Below, one piece after another: positions 50,888 to 59,995 of a DNA stretch of 64,000 bases (its first letter is position 1; each line of letters opens with the position of its first letter). The notes under the pieces are model-generated. The model was not told the origin of the DNA, made no database searches, and saw only the letters and a list, made by a program, of their open reading frames with translations. The DNA lies in the NCBI GenBank assembly GCA_913061465.1, contig CAJXSU010000004.1:18164-82163 (forward strand), written 5' to 3'. The position numbers and the translations under genes are program-made. Origin of the DNA: an uncultured Flavobacterium sp. GTDB lineage: Bacteria; Bacteroidota; Bacteroidia; Flavobacteriales; Flavobacteriaceae.

Positions 50888-50912
50888 TTATTTAAATTAT
50901 AAAATTTTTTTA

Positions 50913-52703
50913 ATGCAACAAAATAAAAAGAACCTAAATTATGGAATAATAGGAAATTGCAAATCTTCGGCACTCATAAATGAGAATTCCGCAATAGATT
51001 GGTGCTGTTTGCCACAATTTGATTCCCCCTCAGTTTTCGGAAAAATACTGGACGATAAAATTGGAGGTCAATTTAAAATTGAGTGCGACCCTTCCTTTAG
51101 CATTAATCAAGAATACTTTAAGAATACCTGTATCCTTGTAACAAAATTCCAAAGTAAAAACCACGAATTTCATCTGATAGATTTTATGCCAAGATATCAA
51201 AAAGGCTCTTCTAATTACTATGCACCTCCAGAAATTACCCGGATTTTAAAGCTTGTAAAGGGGCGTCCGAGCTTCAGAGTGCTTTACGACCCCAGGCTTG
51301 AATACGCTTTGGGTGAGACTAAGAATTATGTAAAAGAAGATTTTGTAGTAAGTGTAGTGGATGCGGATCACTATGATACTTTATATTTATATACAGACTT
51401 AGATAAAAGAGAATTGTTGAGTGGGGCAAAAATGATACTTACAAAGGACCATTTTATGACCGTATCATATAATGAAAAAATAGAACTTCCCAACACTGAA
51501 TTTATACAATATGAATTTGAAATGACAAAAGTATATTGGCTTAATTGGTGTAAAAAAACCCCTTCTTTTAAAATTTATAACCATGAAGTTCTTAGAAGTG
51601 CCATGACCTTAAAATTATTAACTTTTGAAAAATCAGGGGCAGTTTTGGCTGCGGCAACTACCTCAATACCTGAAACCATAGGCGAAACAAGGAATTGGGA
51701 TTACAGGTTTTGCTGGATAAGAGATGCCTCTATGGTAATCAAAGTAATTGCCAAATTAGGCCATGTCAAAATTGTAGAAAATTTCATCCGATATATTATT
51801 GACTTAATTCCAGATAAAAATGAAAAGTTTCAAATTATGTATGGCATTAATGGTGAAAAAATTCTAACCGAAAAAACCTTAGATCACTTAGCTGGCTATG
51901 AAGGATCTAAGCCCGTTAGAGTTGGAAATGCAGCGTTTTTTCAAAAGCAAAATGATATTTACGGCATACTAATGGATGTGATTCATTATCAAATTGAAAA
52001 ATTTTCAGACAACAAAGAACGGCACGAAGAGTTGTGGACAATTGTTAAATCTATTGTTTGGGTGGTAAATAATAATTGGAAACTCGCAGATAAAGGCATC
52101 TGGGAGTTCAGAAATAACGATCAGCACTTTACATTTTCTAAACTCTTGTGTTGGGTGGCTGTAGATAGAGCAATCAAGATTTCCTATTTAATACAAGGCG
52201 GTAAATCTGCAAATAAATGGGTACGCTTAAGAGATGAAATCCATAGGGATATCATGGCTAATTCTTGGAATGAGGAAAAACAGAGTTTTATGCAATCCTA
52301 TGGTTCAGATCATTTGGATGCTTCGGTTTTACTTATGGAGTATTATGGGTTTATTGAAGCCAAAAACCCTAAGTACGTAAAAACCGTTAAGGCAATTGAA
52401 AAAGAATTAATGCACGAGGATCTACTATTTCGTTATAAAAATGAGGATGATTTCGGGACTCCAAGCTCTTCATTTACTGTCTGTTCTTTCTGGTTTATTA
52501 ACAGCCTTTATAAAATTGGTGAAGAAAAAAAATCTAAAGAATTGTTTGATAAATTGTTGGGCTTCAGCAATCATCTTGGCCTGTTTAGTGAAGATATTGA
52601 TTTTAAAACCAAGCGCTTATTAGGAAATTTCCCTCAAGCATATTCACATCTGGCATTGATAGATAATGCGATGAATTTTAATTCGGTTTCTGTTGGTGAT
52701 TAA
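50913..52703 (+). CDS. Glycoside hydrolase family 15 protein (trehalase/glucoamylase-like); start refined from 50769 to ATG 50913
   Basis: YGIIGNCKSSALINENSAIDWCCLPQFDSPSVFGKILD; IGETRNWDYRFCWIRDASMVI; KGIWEFRNNDQHFTFSKLLCWVAVDRAI. Confidence 0.94.
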   Translation: MQQNKKNLNYGIIGNCKSSALINENSAIDWCCLPQFDSPSVFGKILDDKIGGQFKIECDPSFSINQEYFKNTCILVTKFQSKNHEFHLIDFMPRYQKGSSNYYAPPEITRILKLVKGRPSFRVLYDPRLEYALGETKNYVKEDFVVSVVDADHYDTLYLYTDLDKRELLSGAKMILTKDHFMTVSYNEKIELPNTEFIQYEFEMTKVYWLNWCKKTPSFKIYNHEVLRSAMTLKLLTFEKSGAVLAAATTSIPETIGETRNWDYRFCWIRDASMVIKVIAKLGHVKIVENFIRYIIDLIPDKNEKFQIMYGINGEKILTEKTLDHLAGYEGSKPVRVGNAAFFQKQNDIYGILMDVIHYQIEKFSDNKERHEELWTIVKSIVWVVNNNWKLADKGIWEFRNNDQHFTFSKLLCWVAVDRAIKISYLIQGGKSANKWVRLRDEIHRDIMANSWNEEKQSFMQSYGSDHLDASVLLMEYYGFIEAKNPKYVKTVKAIEKELMHEDLLFRYKNEDDFGTPSSSFTVCSFWFINSLYKIGEEKKSKELFDKLLGFSNHLGLFSEDIDFKTKRLLGNFPQAYSHLALIDNAMNFNSVSVGD

Positions 52704-53053
52704 TCCTATAAAAAATTAATCCAAATCTATTGAAAAGTTCGAACTTTTGTAAGATTGGGTAACAAATTTATAATCAGACAGTTATATGTAAATATAGCTA
52801 TTTTTTTATATTTAAAAATACAATAATAGGCACACTATTCGGCACACCATATTAATATTAATTGGACTTGTTTTTAAATTATCTAGCTTAGATAATGGAT
52901 TTTAATTGAGTATGGCAGTAAACCATTTCTGATTTAGTAGTGTATGATGTGGTGTTATATTAAATAGCTGAATTGAAGGAAGAAGATATGCCTATGGTTT
53001 AGCTAAACATTAGTAGTCATTAGAAATTAATTATATTTGATTAAAAATTCATT

Positions 53054-56000
53054 ATGAAAAAACTAATATTCTTATTAGCAATTACATTTTCTACTGCATC
53101 TTACTCTACGTTTGTACCAAATACAAAAACTGATTTACAAGCAGCTGTGAACGCTTGGATTGATGGGACAATTATTGCAGATAGTTCAGTACCATCAGGA
53201 CAAGGCTCAGGAACTTATGGAGCAATGAATACTTGGGATGTTTCTTTAATTACAGATATGAGTTCTTTATTTGAAGGAAAACAAAATTTTAATGAAGATA
53301 TTTCTAATTGGAATGTGAGTAGTGTTACAACTATGGTGAGTATGTTTGAAGAAGCATCATCTTTCAATCAAGATATAAGTAATTGGGATGTGAGTAATGT
53401 TACTGTTATGAGTAAGATGTTTTTTGAAGCCTCAACTTTCAATCAACCTTTAGATTGGGAACAAGCCCCTTTTGCTGTTACTGATATGTCGTATATGTTT
53501 GCTAATGCTTCAGATTTCAATCAGCCTTTAGAATGGGGGGAAATTCCTGGGGGTGTAACTGATATGTCCTATATGTTTTATAATGCTTCAGCTTTCAATC
53601 AAGATTTAAATGTTTGGGATACAACTAATCTTAAAAATATGAAAGGTATGTTCAAAGGTGCATTATCTTTTAATGGAACTTTTAACAATTGGGATACAAG
53701 TAATGTTACTGATATGTCTGAACTTTTTTATGGAGCCTCAACTTTTAACGGGGATATAAGTAATTGGGATACAAGTAGTGTTACTGATATGAATTCTATG
53801 TTTAATGGAGCCTCAACTTTCAATCAACCTTTAGATTGGGAACAAGCCCCTTTTGCTGTTACTGATATGTCGTATATGTTTGCTAATGCTTCAGATTTCA
53901 ATCAGCCTTTAGAATGGGGGGAAATTCCTGGGGGTGTAACTGATATGTCCTATATGTTTTATAATGCTTCAGCTTTCAATCAAGATTTAAATGTTTGGGA
54001 TACAACTAATCTTAAAAATATGAAAGGTATGTTCAAAGGTGCATTATCTTTTAATGGAACTTTTAACAATTGGGATACAAGTAATGTTACTGATATGTCT
54101 GAACTGTTTTATGCAGCAACTTCTTTTAATCAACCATTGAATGATTGGGATACAAGTAGTGTTACTGATATGAATTCTATGTTTAATGGAGCATCAGTTT
54201 TTAACCAACCTATTGGAGATTGGAATACAAGTAATGTCAATAATATGAGTGGTATCTTTAAGGATGCATCTGATTTCAATCAAGATATAAGTGGTTGGGT
54301 TACAAGTAGTGTTACTAATATGGGTAATATGTTTGAATCTGCAAAATCTTTCAATCAAGATATTGGTTCTTGGGATGTGAGTAATGTGTCTGATATGTAT
54401 GCTATGTTTACTTCAACAGAATCTTTCAATCAAGATATTAGCTCTTGGGATGTGAGTAATGTGTCTGATGTGTTTGGTATGTTTTATGAGGCATTAGATT
54501 TCAATCAAGATATAAGTTCTTGGAATGTAAGTAGTGTTACTGATATGGGGTATATGTTTTATAATGCAGTATTATTTAATAAAAATCTTTGGAACTGGCA
54601 ATTAAAAAGTGAAACGGTTAATGTCACCAATATGTTTAGTGGTGCAACGGCTGCTCTAGCGTTAGGATACAATACAACTCCTTCCATAACACAAGATAGT
54701 AATGATGTTTGGAGACTTTCGGATGTTGCTCTTAATATGTTTCAACCAACAACAAAAGATCAATTACAAACAGCCGTGAACGGTTGGATTGAACAGACGA
54801 TTACTGCAGATAGTCCAGTACCATCAGGACAAGGCTCAGGAACTTATGGAGCAATGAATACTTGGGATGTTTCTTTAATTACAGATATGAGTTCTTTATT
54901 TGAAGGAAAACAAAATTTTAATGAAGATTTAAGCAACTGGGATGTTAGTAATGTGACTAAAATGGATGGAATGTTTTTTGAAGCTACTTCTTTCAATCAA
55001 GATATTGGTTCTTGGGATGTAAGCAATGTGACTGGTATGGCGTTAATGTTTTCAAATGCTATTTCTTTCAATCAAGATATTGGTTCTTGGGTTGTGAGTA
55101 ATGTGACTAGTATGTATGCTATGTTTTATTATGCATCATCTTTTAATCAACCTATTGGAGATTGGGATGTGAGTAGTGTGACTGATATGTATGGAATGTT
55201 TTTTGAAGCTACTTCTTTCAATCAACCTATTGGAGATTGGGTTGTGAGTAGTGTTACTGATATGGAAGCTATGTTTGCTTATGCATCAACTTTCAATCAA
55301 CCTTTAGATTGGGATACAACTAGTCTTAGAAATATGAAAGGTATGTTCGCGGCTGCATTATCTTTTAATGGAACTTTAAACAATTGGGATGTAAGTAATG
55401 TTACTGATATGTCTGAACTTTTTTTTGGAGCCTCAACTTTCAATCAAGATATAGGTTCTTGGAATACAAGTAAAGTTACTAATATGTATGCTATGTTTTA
55501 TGAAGCATCATCTTTCAATCAACCTATTGGAGATTGGGTTGTGAGTAGTGTTACTAATATGAGTTATATGTTTACTTATGCATCAACTTTCAATCAAAAT
55601 ATTGGCGGTTGGGATGTGAGTAGTGTGACTGATATGTATGGAATGTTTTATGGAGCCTCAACTTTCAATCAAGATATAGGTTCTTGGGATGTGGCTAATG
55701 TGATTAATATGAATTATATGTTTTTTGATGCATCCTCTTTTAATCAAAATATATCAAGCTGGTGTGTTACAAATATTGCTTCAGAACCATCGGGTTTTAG
55801 TAACTCATTATTATCTGAAAGTTATATGCCAGTTTGGGGTACTTGTCCAACTGCTAGTGTAGACGACCAAAACCAATTAGACATTTCAATTTATCCAAAT
55901 CCTACATCAGATATCGTATACATAGAGGGTAATTATTCTCAATTAAAAGTAGTTGTTTTTGATATACTTGGAAAGCAAGTAATGAAAGAATCTATTACAA

Positions 56001-56095
56001 ACAGCATAGATATTAGCCAATTAGAAAAAGGAGTTTACATCCTACAACTTTCTGATGGTGTTAAACTAACTACACAAAGAATAATAAAGAATTAA
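53054..56095 (+). CDS. BspA-family (DUF285) repeat surface protein with T9SS C-terminal sorting domain
   Basis: Signal peptide; more than 20 repeats of [25 protein letters not shown]; C-term [22 protein letters not shown]...[24 protein letters not shown]. Confidence 0.95.
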   Translation: MKKLIFLLAITFSTASYSTFVPNTKTDLQAAVNAWIDGTIIADSSVPSGQGSGTYGAMNTWDVSLITDMSSLFEGKQNFNEDISNWNVSSVTTMVSMFEEASSFNQDISNWDVSNVTVMSKMFFEASTFNQPLDWEQAPFAVTDMSYMFANASDFNQPLEWGEIPGGVTDMSYMFYNASAFNQDLNVWDTTNLKNMKGMFKGALSFNGTFNNWDTSNVTDMSELFYGASTFNGDISNWDTSSVTDMNSMFNGASTFNQPLDWEQAPFAVTDMSYMFANASDFNQPLEWGEIPGGVTDMSYMFYNASAFNQDLNVWDTTNLKNMKGMFKGALSFNGTFNNWDTSNVTDMSELFYAATSFNQPLNDWDTSSVTDMNSMFNGASVFNQPIGDWNTSNVNNMSGIFKDASDFNQDISGWVTSSVTNMGNMFESAKSFNQDIGSWDVSNVSDMYAMFTSTESFNQDISSWDVSNVSDVFGMFYEALDFNQDISSWNVSSVTDMGYMFYNAVLFNKNLWNWQLKSETVNVTNMFSGATAALALGYNTTPSITQDSNDVWRLSDVALNMFQPTTKDQLQTAVNGWIEQTITADSPVPSGQGSGTYGAMNTWDVSLITDMSSLFEGKQNFNEDLSNWDVSNVTKMDGMFFEATSFNQDIGSWDVSNVTGMALMFSNAISFNQDIGSWVVSNVTSMYAMFYYASSFNQPIGDWDVSSVTDMYGMFFEATSFNQPIGDWVVSSVTDMEAMFAYASTFNQPLDWDTTSLRNMKGMFAAALSFNGTLNNWDVSNVTDMSELFFGASTFNQDIGSWNTSKVTNMYAMFYEASSFNQPIGDWVVSSVTNMSYMFTYASTFNQNIGGWDVSSVTDMYGMFYGASTFNQDIGSWDVANVINMNYMFFDASSFNQNISSWCVTNIASEPSGFSNSLLSESYMPVWGTCPTASVDDQNQLDISIYPNPTSDIVYIEGNYSQLKVVVFDILGKQVMKESITNSIDISQLEKGVYILQLSDGVKLTTQRIIKN
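53429..53724 (+). repeat. Copy 1 of a perfect 296-bp in-frame direct repeat in the BspA-like gene
   Basis: Identical base by base to 53810-54105; offset 381 bp (127 codons). Confidence 0.95.
53810..54105 (+). repeat. Copy 2 of the perfect 296-bp direct repeat
   Basis: See 53429-53724. Confidence 0.95.
54816..54928 (+). repeat. 113-bp perfect repeat of the N-terminal module start (first copy 53187-53299)
   Basis: cagtaccatcaggacaaggctcagg...aattttaatgaagat in both places, offset 1629 bp (543 codons). Confidence 0.9.
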
Positions 56096-56115
56096 GTAAA
56101 ACATACTTAAAACAC

Positions 56116-56138
56116 AACCCTTACAGAAATGTAGGGGT
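56116..56138. terminator. Hairpin after the BspA-like gene, also downstream of the minus-strand sORF
   Basis: aacccttac-agaaa-tgtaggggtt followed by a T run; one G-U wobble. Confidence 0.65.
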
Positions 56139-56141
56139 TTT

Positions 56142-56285
56142 TTATTTCTCACCTGAACCTCCTATAATTTCTATTTGATACGTTTTGGGTTTTTGTGGAG
56201 GTTCTAATTGCTTAATGCTTCTTAATTTTGGAATTACATACTGTAATCCTATTTGAATGAACTTTAACTTTTCTTGTTGATTCAT
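56142..56285 (-). CDS. Small ORF, 47 aa (below the ORF-track cutoff)
   Basis: ATG at 56285 (minus) to TAA at 56142: MNQQEKLKFIQIGLQYVIPKLRSIKQLEPPQKPKTYQIEIIGGSGEK. Confidence 0.55.
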   Translation of the reverse strand: MNQQEKLKFIQIGLQYVIPKLRSIKQLEPPQKPKTYQIEIIGGSGEK

Positions 56286-56376
56286 TGAATTTGTATCTAA
56301 TGATTAGAAAAACTTATTAATAGGTTAGACGAATTCCTAATTAAGCTTATAAATCTTTTATCATTATATTTGGGTT

Positions 56377-56571
56377 ATGAATGATAAAAAGTCTTGGTCT
56401 TTATTTATAATATCTCTTTTTTCTTTAGGTTATGGAGTAGTTGCTTATGGGTCTTCTGAAATTTTTTTGAGACCAGTAGAACAAGCATTTATATGTATTT
56501 GTATAGGAATCTTTCTAATAATCAATGTCTTTCTTTGGAAGAACAACTTTTTTAATAGAAAGGAGCAATAA
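56377..56571 (+). CDS. Small two-TM membrane protein, 64 aa
   Basis: SLFIISLFSLGYGVVAYGS and AFICICIGIFLIINVFLW hydrophobic segments; TATATTTG at 56365-56372 just upstream. Confidence 0.55.
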   Translation: MNDKKSWSLFIISLFSLGYGVVAYGSSEIFLRPVEQAFICICIGIFLIINVFLWKNNFFNRKEQ

Positions 56572-56691
56572 AATAATTTAAATTTTCAAAAAGGATTTTA
56601 ATGAACATTTCATAAAATGGAATGGTCAAATATATTCAAACGGGTTTAGGAACTAAATAAGGGTAAACTTGGTATTGTAAGTTTTTTTTGA

Positions 56692-57336
56692 TTATTTTTT
56701 TTCTCTTAATAATGTTAATATAGAATTGAAATAATTCTCAATCTTAGTATCTGTAATCCCTTTCATTGTTTTTTTTGGCTTTCCATTTTTACGATGTAAA
56801 TATAACCCCTCTAGTGTATTCCATTCGGTTTCCATATTTCGATTCATTGCAGCGGTATTGCCCAATTGCATTTCTCCAACAATACACTCTATACTTCCAT
56901 CACGAGTTAGAAAAGTCATATTGTAGCGGATGTCAAAACTATTGGTAAACCCCATAGATTTTGTTTCATATAAGCCCCTAGCATACTCTTGAATAATAAT
57001 TTCTTCAGAGGGAGTTTCTGAAAGGATTACATCTTCTGGATACTCGTGTTTTTTTGAGATGATTTCATAAACCATTTCGTAGTTTTCTTTGGCAGTTTTG
57101 TTATTTAAAACAAATGCAGATGAATTCAATATGGATTTTATGCCAACAATTGATTTTTTCTCGTCTGTTTTAACGTATCTGAATTCTGATTGTTGATCTT
57201 GTGCTTGAAGAGATAATAATAAAAGTAGATTTAAAAATAACAAAAATGGTTTCATAAAAAAATATGATTTAATAGTTAAATATACGATTATTGATTTTAA
57301 TGGTCTAAACATATTTTTTTCATTTATAACCTTCAT
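56692..57336 (-). CDS. Secreted hypothetical protein (start more likely at the internal MKPFLLFLNLLLLLSLQAQ)
   Basis: Signal peptide at the internal Met; 214-aa ORF. Confidence 0.65.
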   Translation of the reverse strand: MKVINEKNMFRPLKSIIVYLTIKSYFFMKPFLLFLNLLLLLSLQAQDQQSEFRYVKTDEKKSIVGIKSILNSSAFVLNNKTAKENYEMVYEIISKKHEYPEDVILSETPSEEIIIQEYARGLYETKSMGFTNSFDIRYNMTFLTRDGSIECIVGEMQLGNTAAMNRNMETEWNTLEGLYLHRKNGKPKKTMKGITDTKIENYFNSILTLLREKK

Positions 57337-57406
57337 TAAATAGCAATTGTTTTGTATAAATAGGGTCGCTAAGGTCCTCTAAACCTAATTTTTTTGGGTC
57401 TTAAGT

Positions 57407-57437
57407 TTTGTCTTAATCAAAAAATAAACTATTTTTG
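57407..57437 (+). promoter_or_regulatory. Bacteroidetes-type promoter TTTG - 19 nt - TATTTTTG
   Basis: TTTG 57407-57410 and TATTTTTG 57430-57437, 29 nt before the ATG at 57467. Confidence 0.7.
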
Positions 57438-57466
57438 TTAAAATTATATCCCCTAAATAAAGAAAA

Positions 57467-59032
57467 ATGAAAAAAGTATTGGTAATATTCTTCATCGCCT
57501 TTTACTCTAATATAATAGCCCAAACAAATCTCAAGGTTAAAACTAATAGTTCTCTAACAGTCTTAGAAGGCTCAAACATAGACGTTATTGGTAATTTCGA
57601 AAGCGAATCCAGTGCTAATGTTGTTCTTAAGAGTGGAGCTTCAATTATTGTTAGTGGAACCAAAACAGGAAACATTACCTACAGAAGAAATTTACTTTCA
57701 GATAAATATTTTCTGGTTTCACCTCCCGTATCAGGTCAAGATTATGATGATACTTATGTTTCAACTAATGGAATAGCTCAGAGCATTCCAAATAATCTTA
57801 ACGCCATAGGGCCATACACAACTTCCTCTAATACCTGGGATTATATGACTATAGGGGAATTAAATCTTTCATTTAGTTCTGGTGTTGGATATTCTGTAAA
57901 AAGAACAACTGGGACTGGTGCTGGAGAAATCCCTTTTACTGGAGAAATCGCTGGAGATTTAGAAACTCAAAATGGTGGTGTGAATTTCACATTGATTTAT
58001 GATCCGAATTCTGAACCTGACAATGATGATCAATACCTCGGTTATAACTGGAATTTAGTTGGAAATCCTTATCCAGCGTACATTAAGAATTCTGAATTTT
58101 TAACTTCTAATTCTTCTAATATTCTTCCTACCATATGGACATGGGATTCAGCTAATGAAACTTATGACGATAAAGTGGGTAACATTCTTAATTCTGAAAA
58201 CGCTAACTTTCCGATTGCTCCGGGGCAAGGTTTCTTTGTGAGATCAAGTGCATCAGGAGCTATCAACATCCCAGAAGCCAATCAATATCACCAAATAGAA
58301 ATTGGAGGTGTAGACACTTTTGAAAGAACTACTCCTTTAACAAGCATCAAACTAATTATAAATAATGGCTCTTCTTACAATAGGCATTGTGATGTTTATT
58401 ATTTAGACGATGTAACCTTAGGGTTTGATTATGGGTATGAAGGTCAATTATTTGGTGGTGGTGGAAACGCCAATTCTCTTGCCATCTATACTCAACTTTT
58501 ACAAGATAATGAGGGCGTTAACTACCAAACACAATCATTGCCCAACACTAATTATGAGGGTATGGTTGTGCCTGTTGGAGTAGATGCGCTTGCTAATGAT
58601 GAAATTACCATTTCTGCAGAGCTAAATAATTTTCCTGCGAACATTAAAGTATTTATTGAGGATAAGTTAGAAAATACCTTTACTAGATTAGACGAAACCT
58701 CTAACTTTTCAACTACTCTTTCAACTAATTTAAATAGTACTGGCCGTTTCTATTTACATACAACATCAGCTAGTCTTAGTACGGGTAATGTATTAGATAA
58801 CAACCCAGTAAGTATATTTACGACTACAAGAGATAATTTACGTATTGTAGGCATTCAAAGTGGTACTGCAAACGTTAAACTATTCAATATTCTTGGAAAG
58901 CAGGTAGTTAATATCTCTTTTGAAGGAACAGGTTCAAACGATATTCATCTTCCGGCTCTTAGCAACGGTGTATATATTGTTCAAGTTAAAAATGAATCAG
59001 GAACGGTTAACAAAAAAGTAGTAATTGAGTAA
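57467..59032 (+). CDS. T9SS type A sorting domain-containing secreted protein
   Basis: Signal peptide; YRRNLLSDKYFLVSPPVSGQDY, GYNWNLVGNPYPAYI; C-term VKLFNILGKQVVNISFEG...LSNGVYIVQVKNESGTVNKKVVIE. Confidence 0.88.
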   Translation: MKKVLVIFFIAFYSNIIAQTNLKVKTNSSLTVLEGSNIDVIGNFESESSANVVLKSGASIIVSGTKTGNITYRRNLLSDKYFLVSPPVSGQDYDDTYVSTNGIAQSIPNNLNAIGPYTTSSNTWDYMTIGELNLSFSSGVGYSVKRTTGTGAGEIPFTGEIAGDLETQNGGVNFTLIYDPNSEPDNDDQYLGYNWNLVGNPYPAYIKNSEFLTSNSSNILPTIWTWDSANETYDDKVGNILNSENANFPIAPGQGFFVRSSASGAINIPEANQYHQIEIGGVDTFERTTPLTSIKLIINNGSSYNRHCDVYYLDDVTLGFDYGYEGQLFGGGGNANSLAIYTQLLQDNEGVNYQTQSLPNTNYEGMVVPVGVDALANDEITISAELNNFPANIKVFIEDKLENTFTRLDETSNFSTTLSTNLNSTGRFYLHTTSASLSTGNVLDNNPVSIFTTTRDNLRIVGIQSGTANVKLFNILGKQVVNISFEGTGSNDIHLPALSNGVYIVQVKNESGTVNKKVVIE

Positions 59033-59062
59033 TAAGTAGTATTTAATTTAAATAATTGTTTT

Positions 59063-59091
59063 AAAAAAACCTCCATTATGGAGGTTTTTTT
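59063..59091. terminator. Hairpin terminator
   Basis: aaaaaaacctcca-tta-tggaggttttttt, perfect 13-bp stem. Confidence 0.85.
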
Positions 59092-59124
59092 TATTTGAAA
59101 TAGTGAATAGATTAATTTATAATT

Positions 59125-59871
59125 CTAGTTCATATTTGCTGGAGAACTAAGTTCAGGCATTAGTACTTGATGTCTAATCATTCTTCCGTTAGGCATAAGA
59201 CTTTCGTCAACTTTTTTAGAATCTTGCTTATACGCATCTTTTCCATAAAGTTCGTCATATTTAGCAATCATATCCATTAAGGGTTTGCCATAATCATTAT
59301 TTTGCCCAGTAAAGTTTTTGTGATGAAATCTAACTTGAACCATATTTCCGTCACAACCAGAATTACAATATAAAACATTCATATTTTGTTCAAAATTAGC
59401 AGCTACCATTGCTTTTTTAACTCGCTCTCTGAATCTCCAAAAATCTTTTTCTCCAGAGTCTTTATAATTGTAGTAAATAATTCTACGATGGTTTACCCTT
59501 TCTGTATTTTCATTATAGTAAGACATGTCTTTATTCATAGACCACATGTAGTTTCCGGTAGATTTGTGTAATGATCCTACTTTTTTCCACCACCATTTAT
59601 TTCCCTCTGTATCAACATTATCTAATTCTTGAATAGAATCTGATACTTGCATTCGTATAAAATTTTGTGCATTTTTTCCTGTTAGGATTTGAAAAGTTAA
59701 GTATCTAGCTTGCCCTTTTTTACTGTTGTAAAGCTTTGTTTTTTCAGCAACTCCTTCCATGAATTCCTCCATGTTGTCTTGGTCTACTGTTAATAGTCTA
59801 GATTGAATAATTTGGGCATTAACTACTGTCGCTATCATAATAAATGACAGCATAAAAATAATTTTCTTCAT
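59125..59871 (-). CDS. Secreted hypothetical protein
   Basis: Signal peptide MKKIIFMLSFIMIATVVNAQ; complete 248-aa ORF. Confidence 0.7.
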   Translation of the reverse strand: MKKIIFMLSFIMIATVVNAQIIQSRLLTVDQDNMEEFMEGVAEKTKLYNSKKGQARYLTFQILTGKNAQNFIRMQVSDSIQELDNVDTEGNKWWWKKVGSLHKSTGNYMWSMNKDMSYYNENTERVNHRRIIYYNYKDSGEKDFWRFRERVKKAMVAANFEQNMNVLYCNSGCDGNMVQVRFHHKNFTGQNNDYGKPLMDMIAKYDELYGKDAYKQDSKKVDESLMPNGRMIRHQVLMPELSSPANMN

Positions 59872-59995
59872 TGAATAGGTTTTTAAAAATTGTTAATAAT
59901 ATCAAATATAACAATTATTAATTGCATTTTAAAACTTATTTTAATTCAATTTTTTTGAATAGTTTTATAATTCAGATTTATGAAAATTATGTTTT

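Noticed and set aside
50769-50912. Tracked N-terminal extension of the GH15 gene
   Set aside because: Overlaps the otsAB start antisense; family-typical start MQQNKKNLNYGIIGNCKSSALI is at 50913.
53054-56095. Repeats considered as a possible CRISPR-like or noncoding satellite array
   Set aside because: Repeat units stay in frame in one long ORF and encode DUF285/BspA repeats; no spacers.
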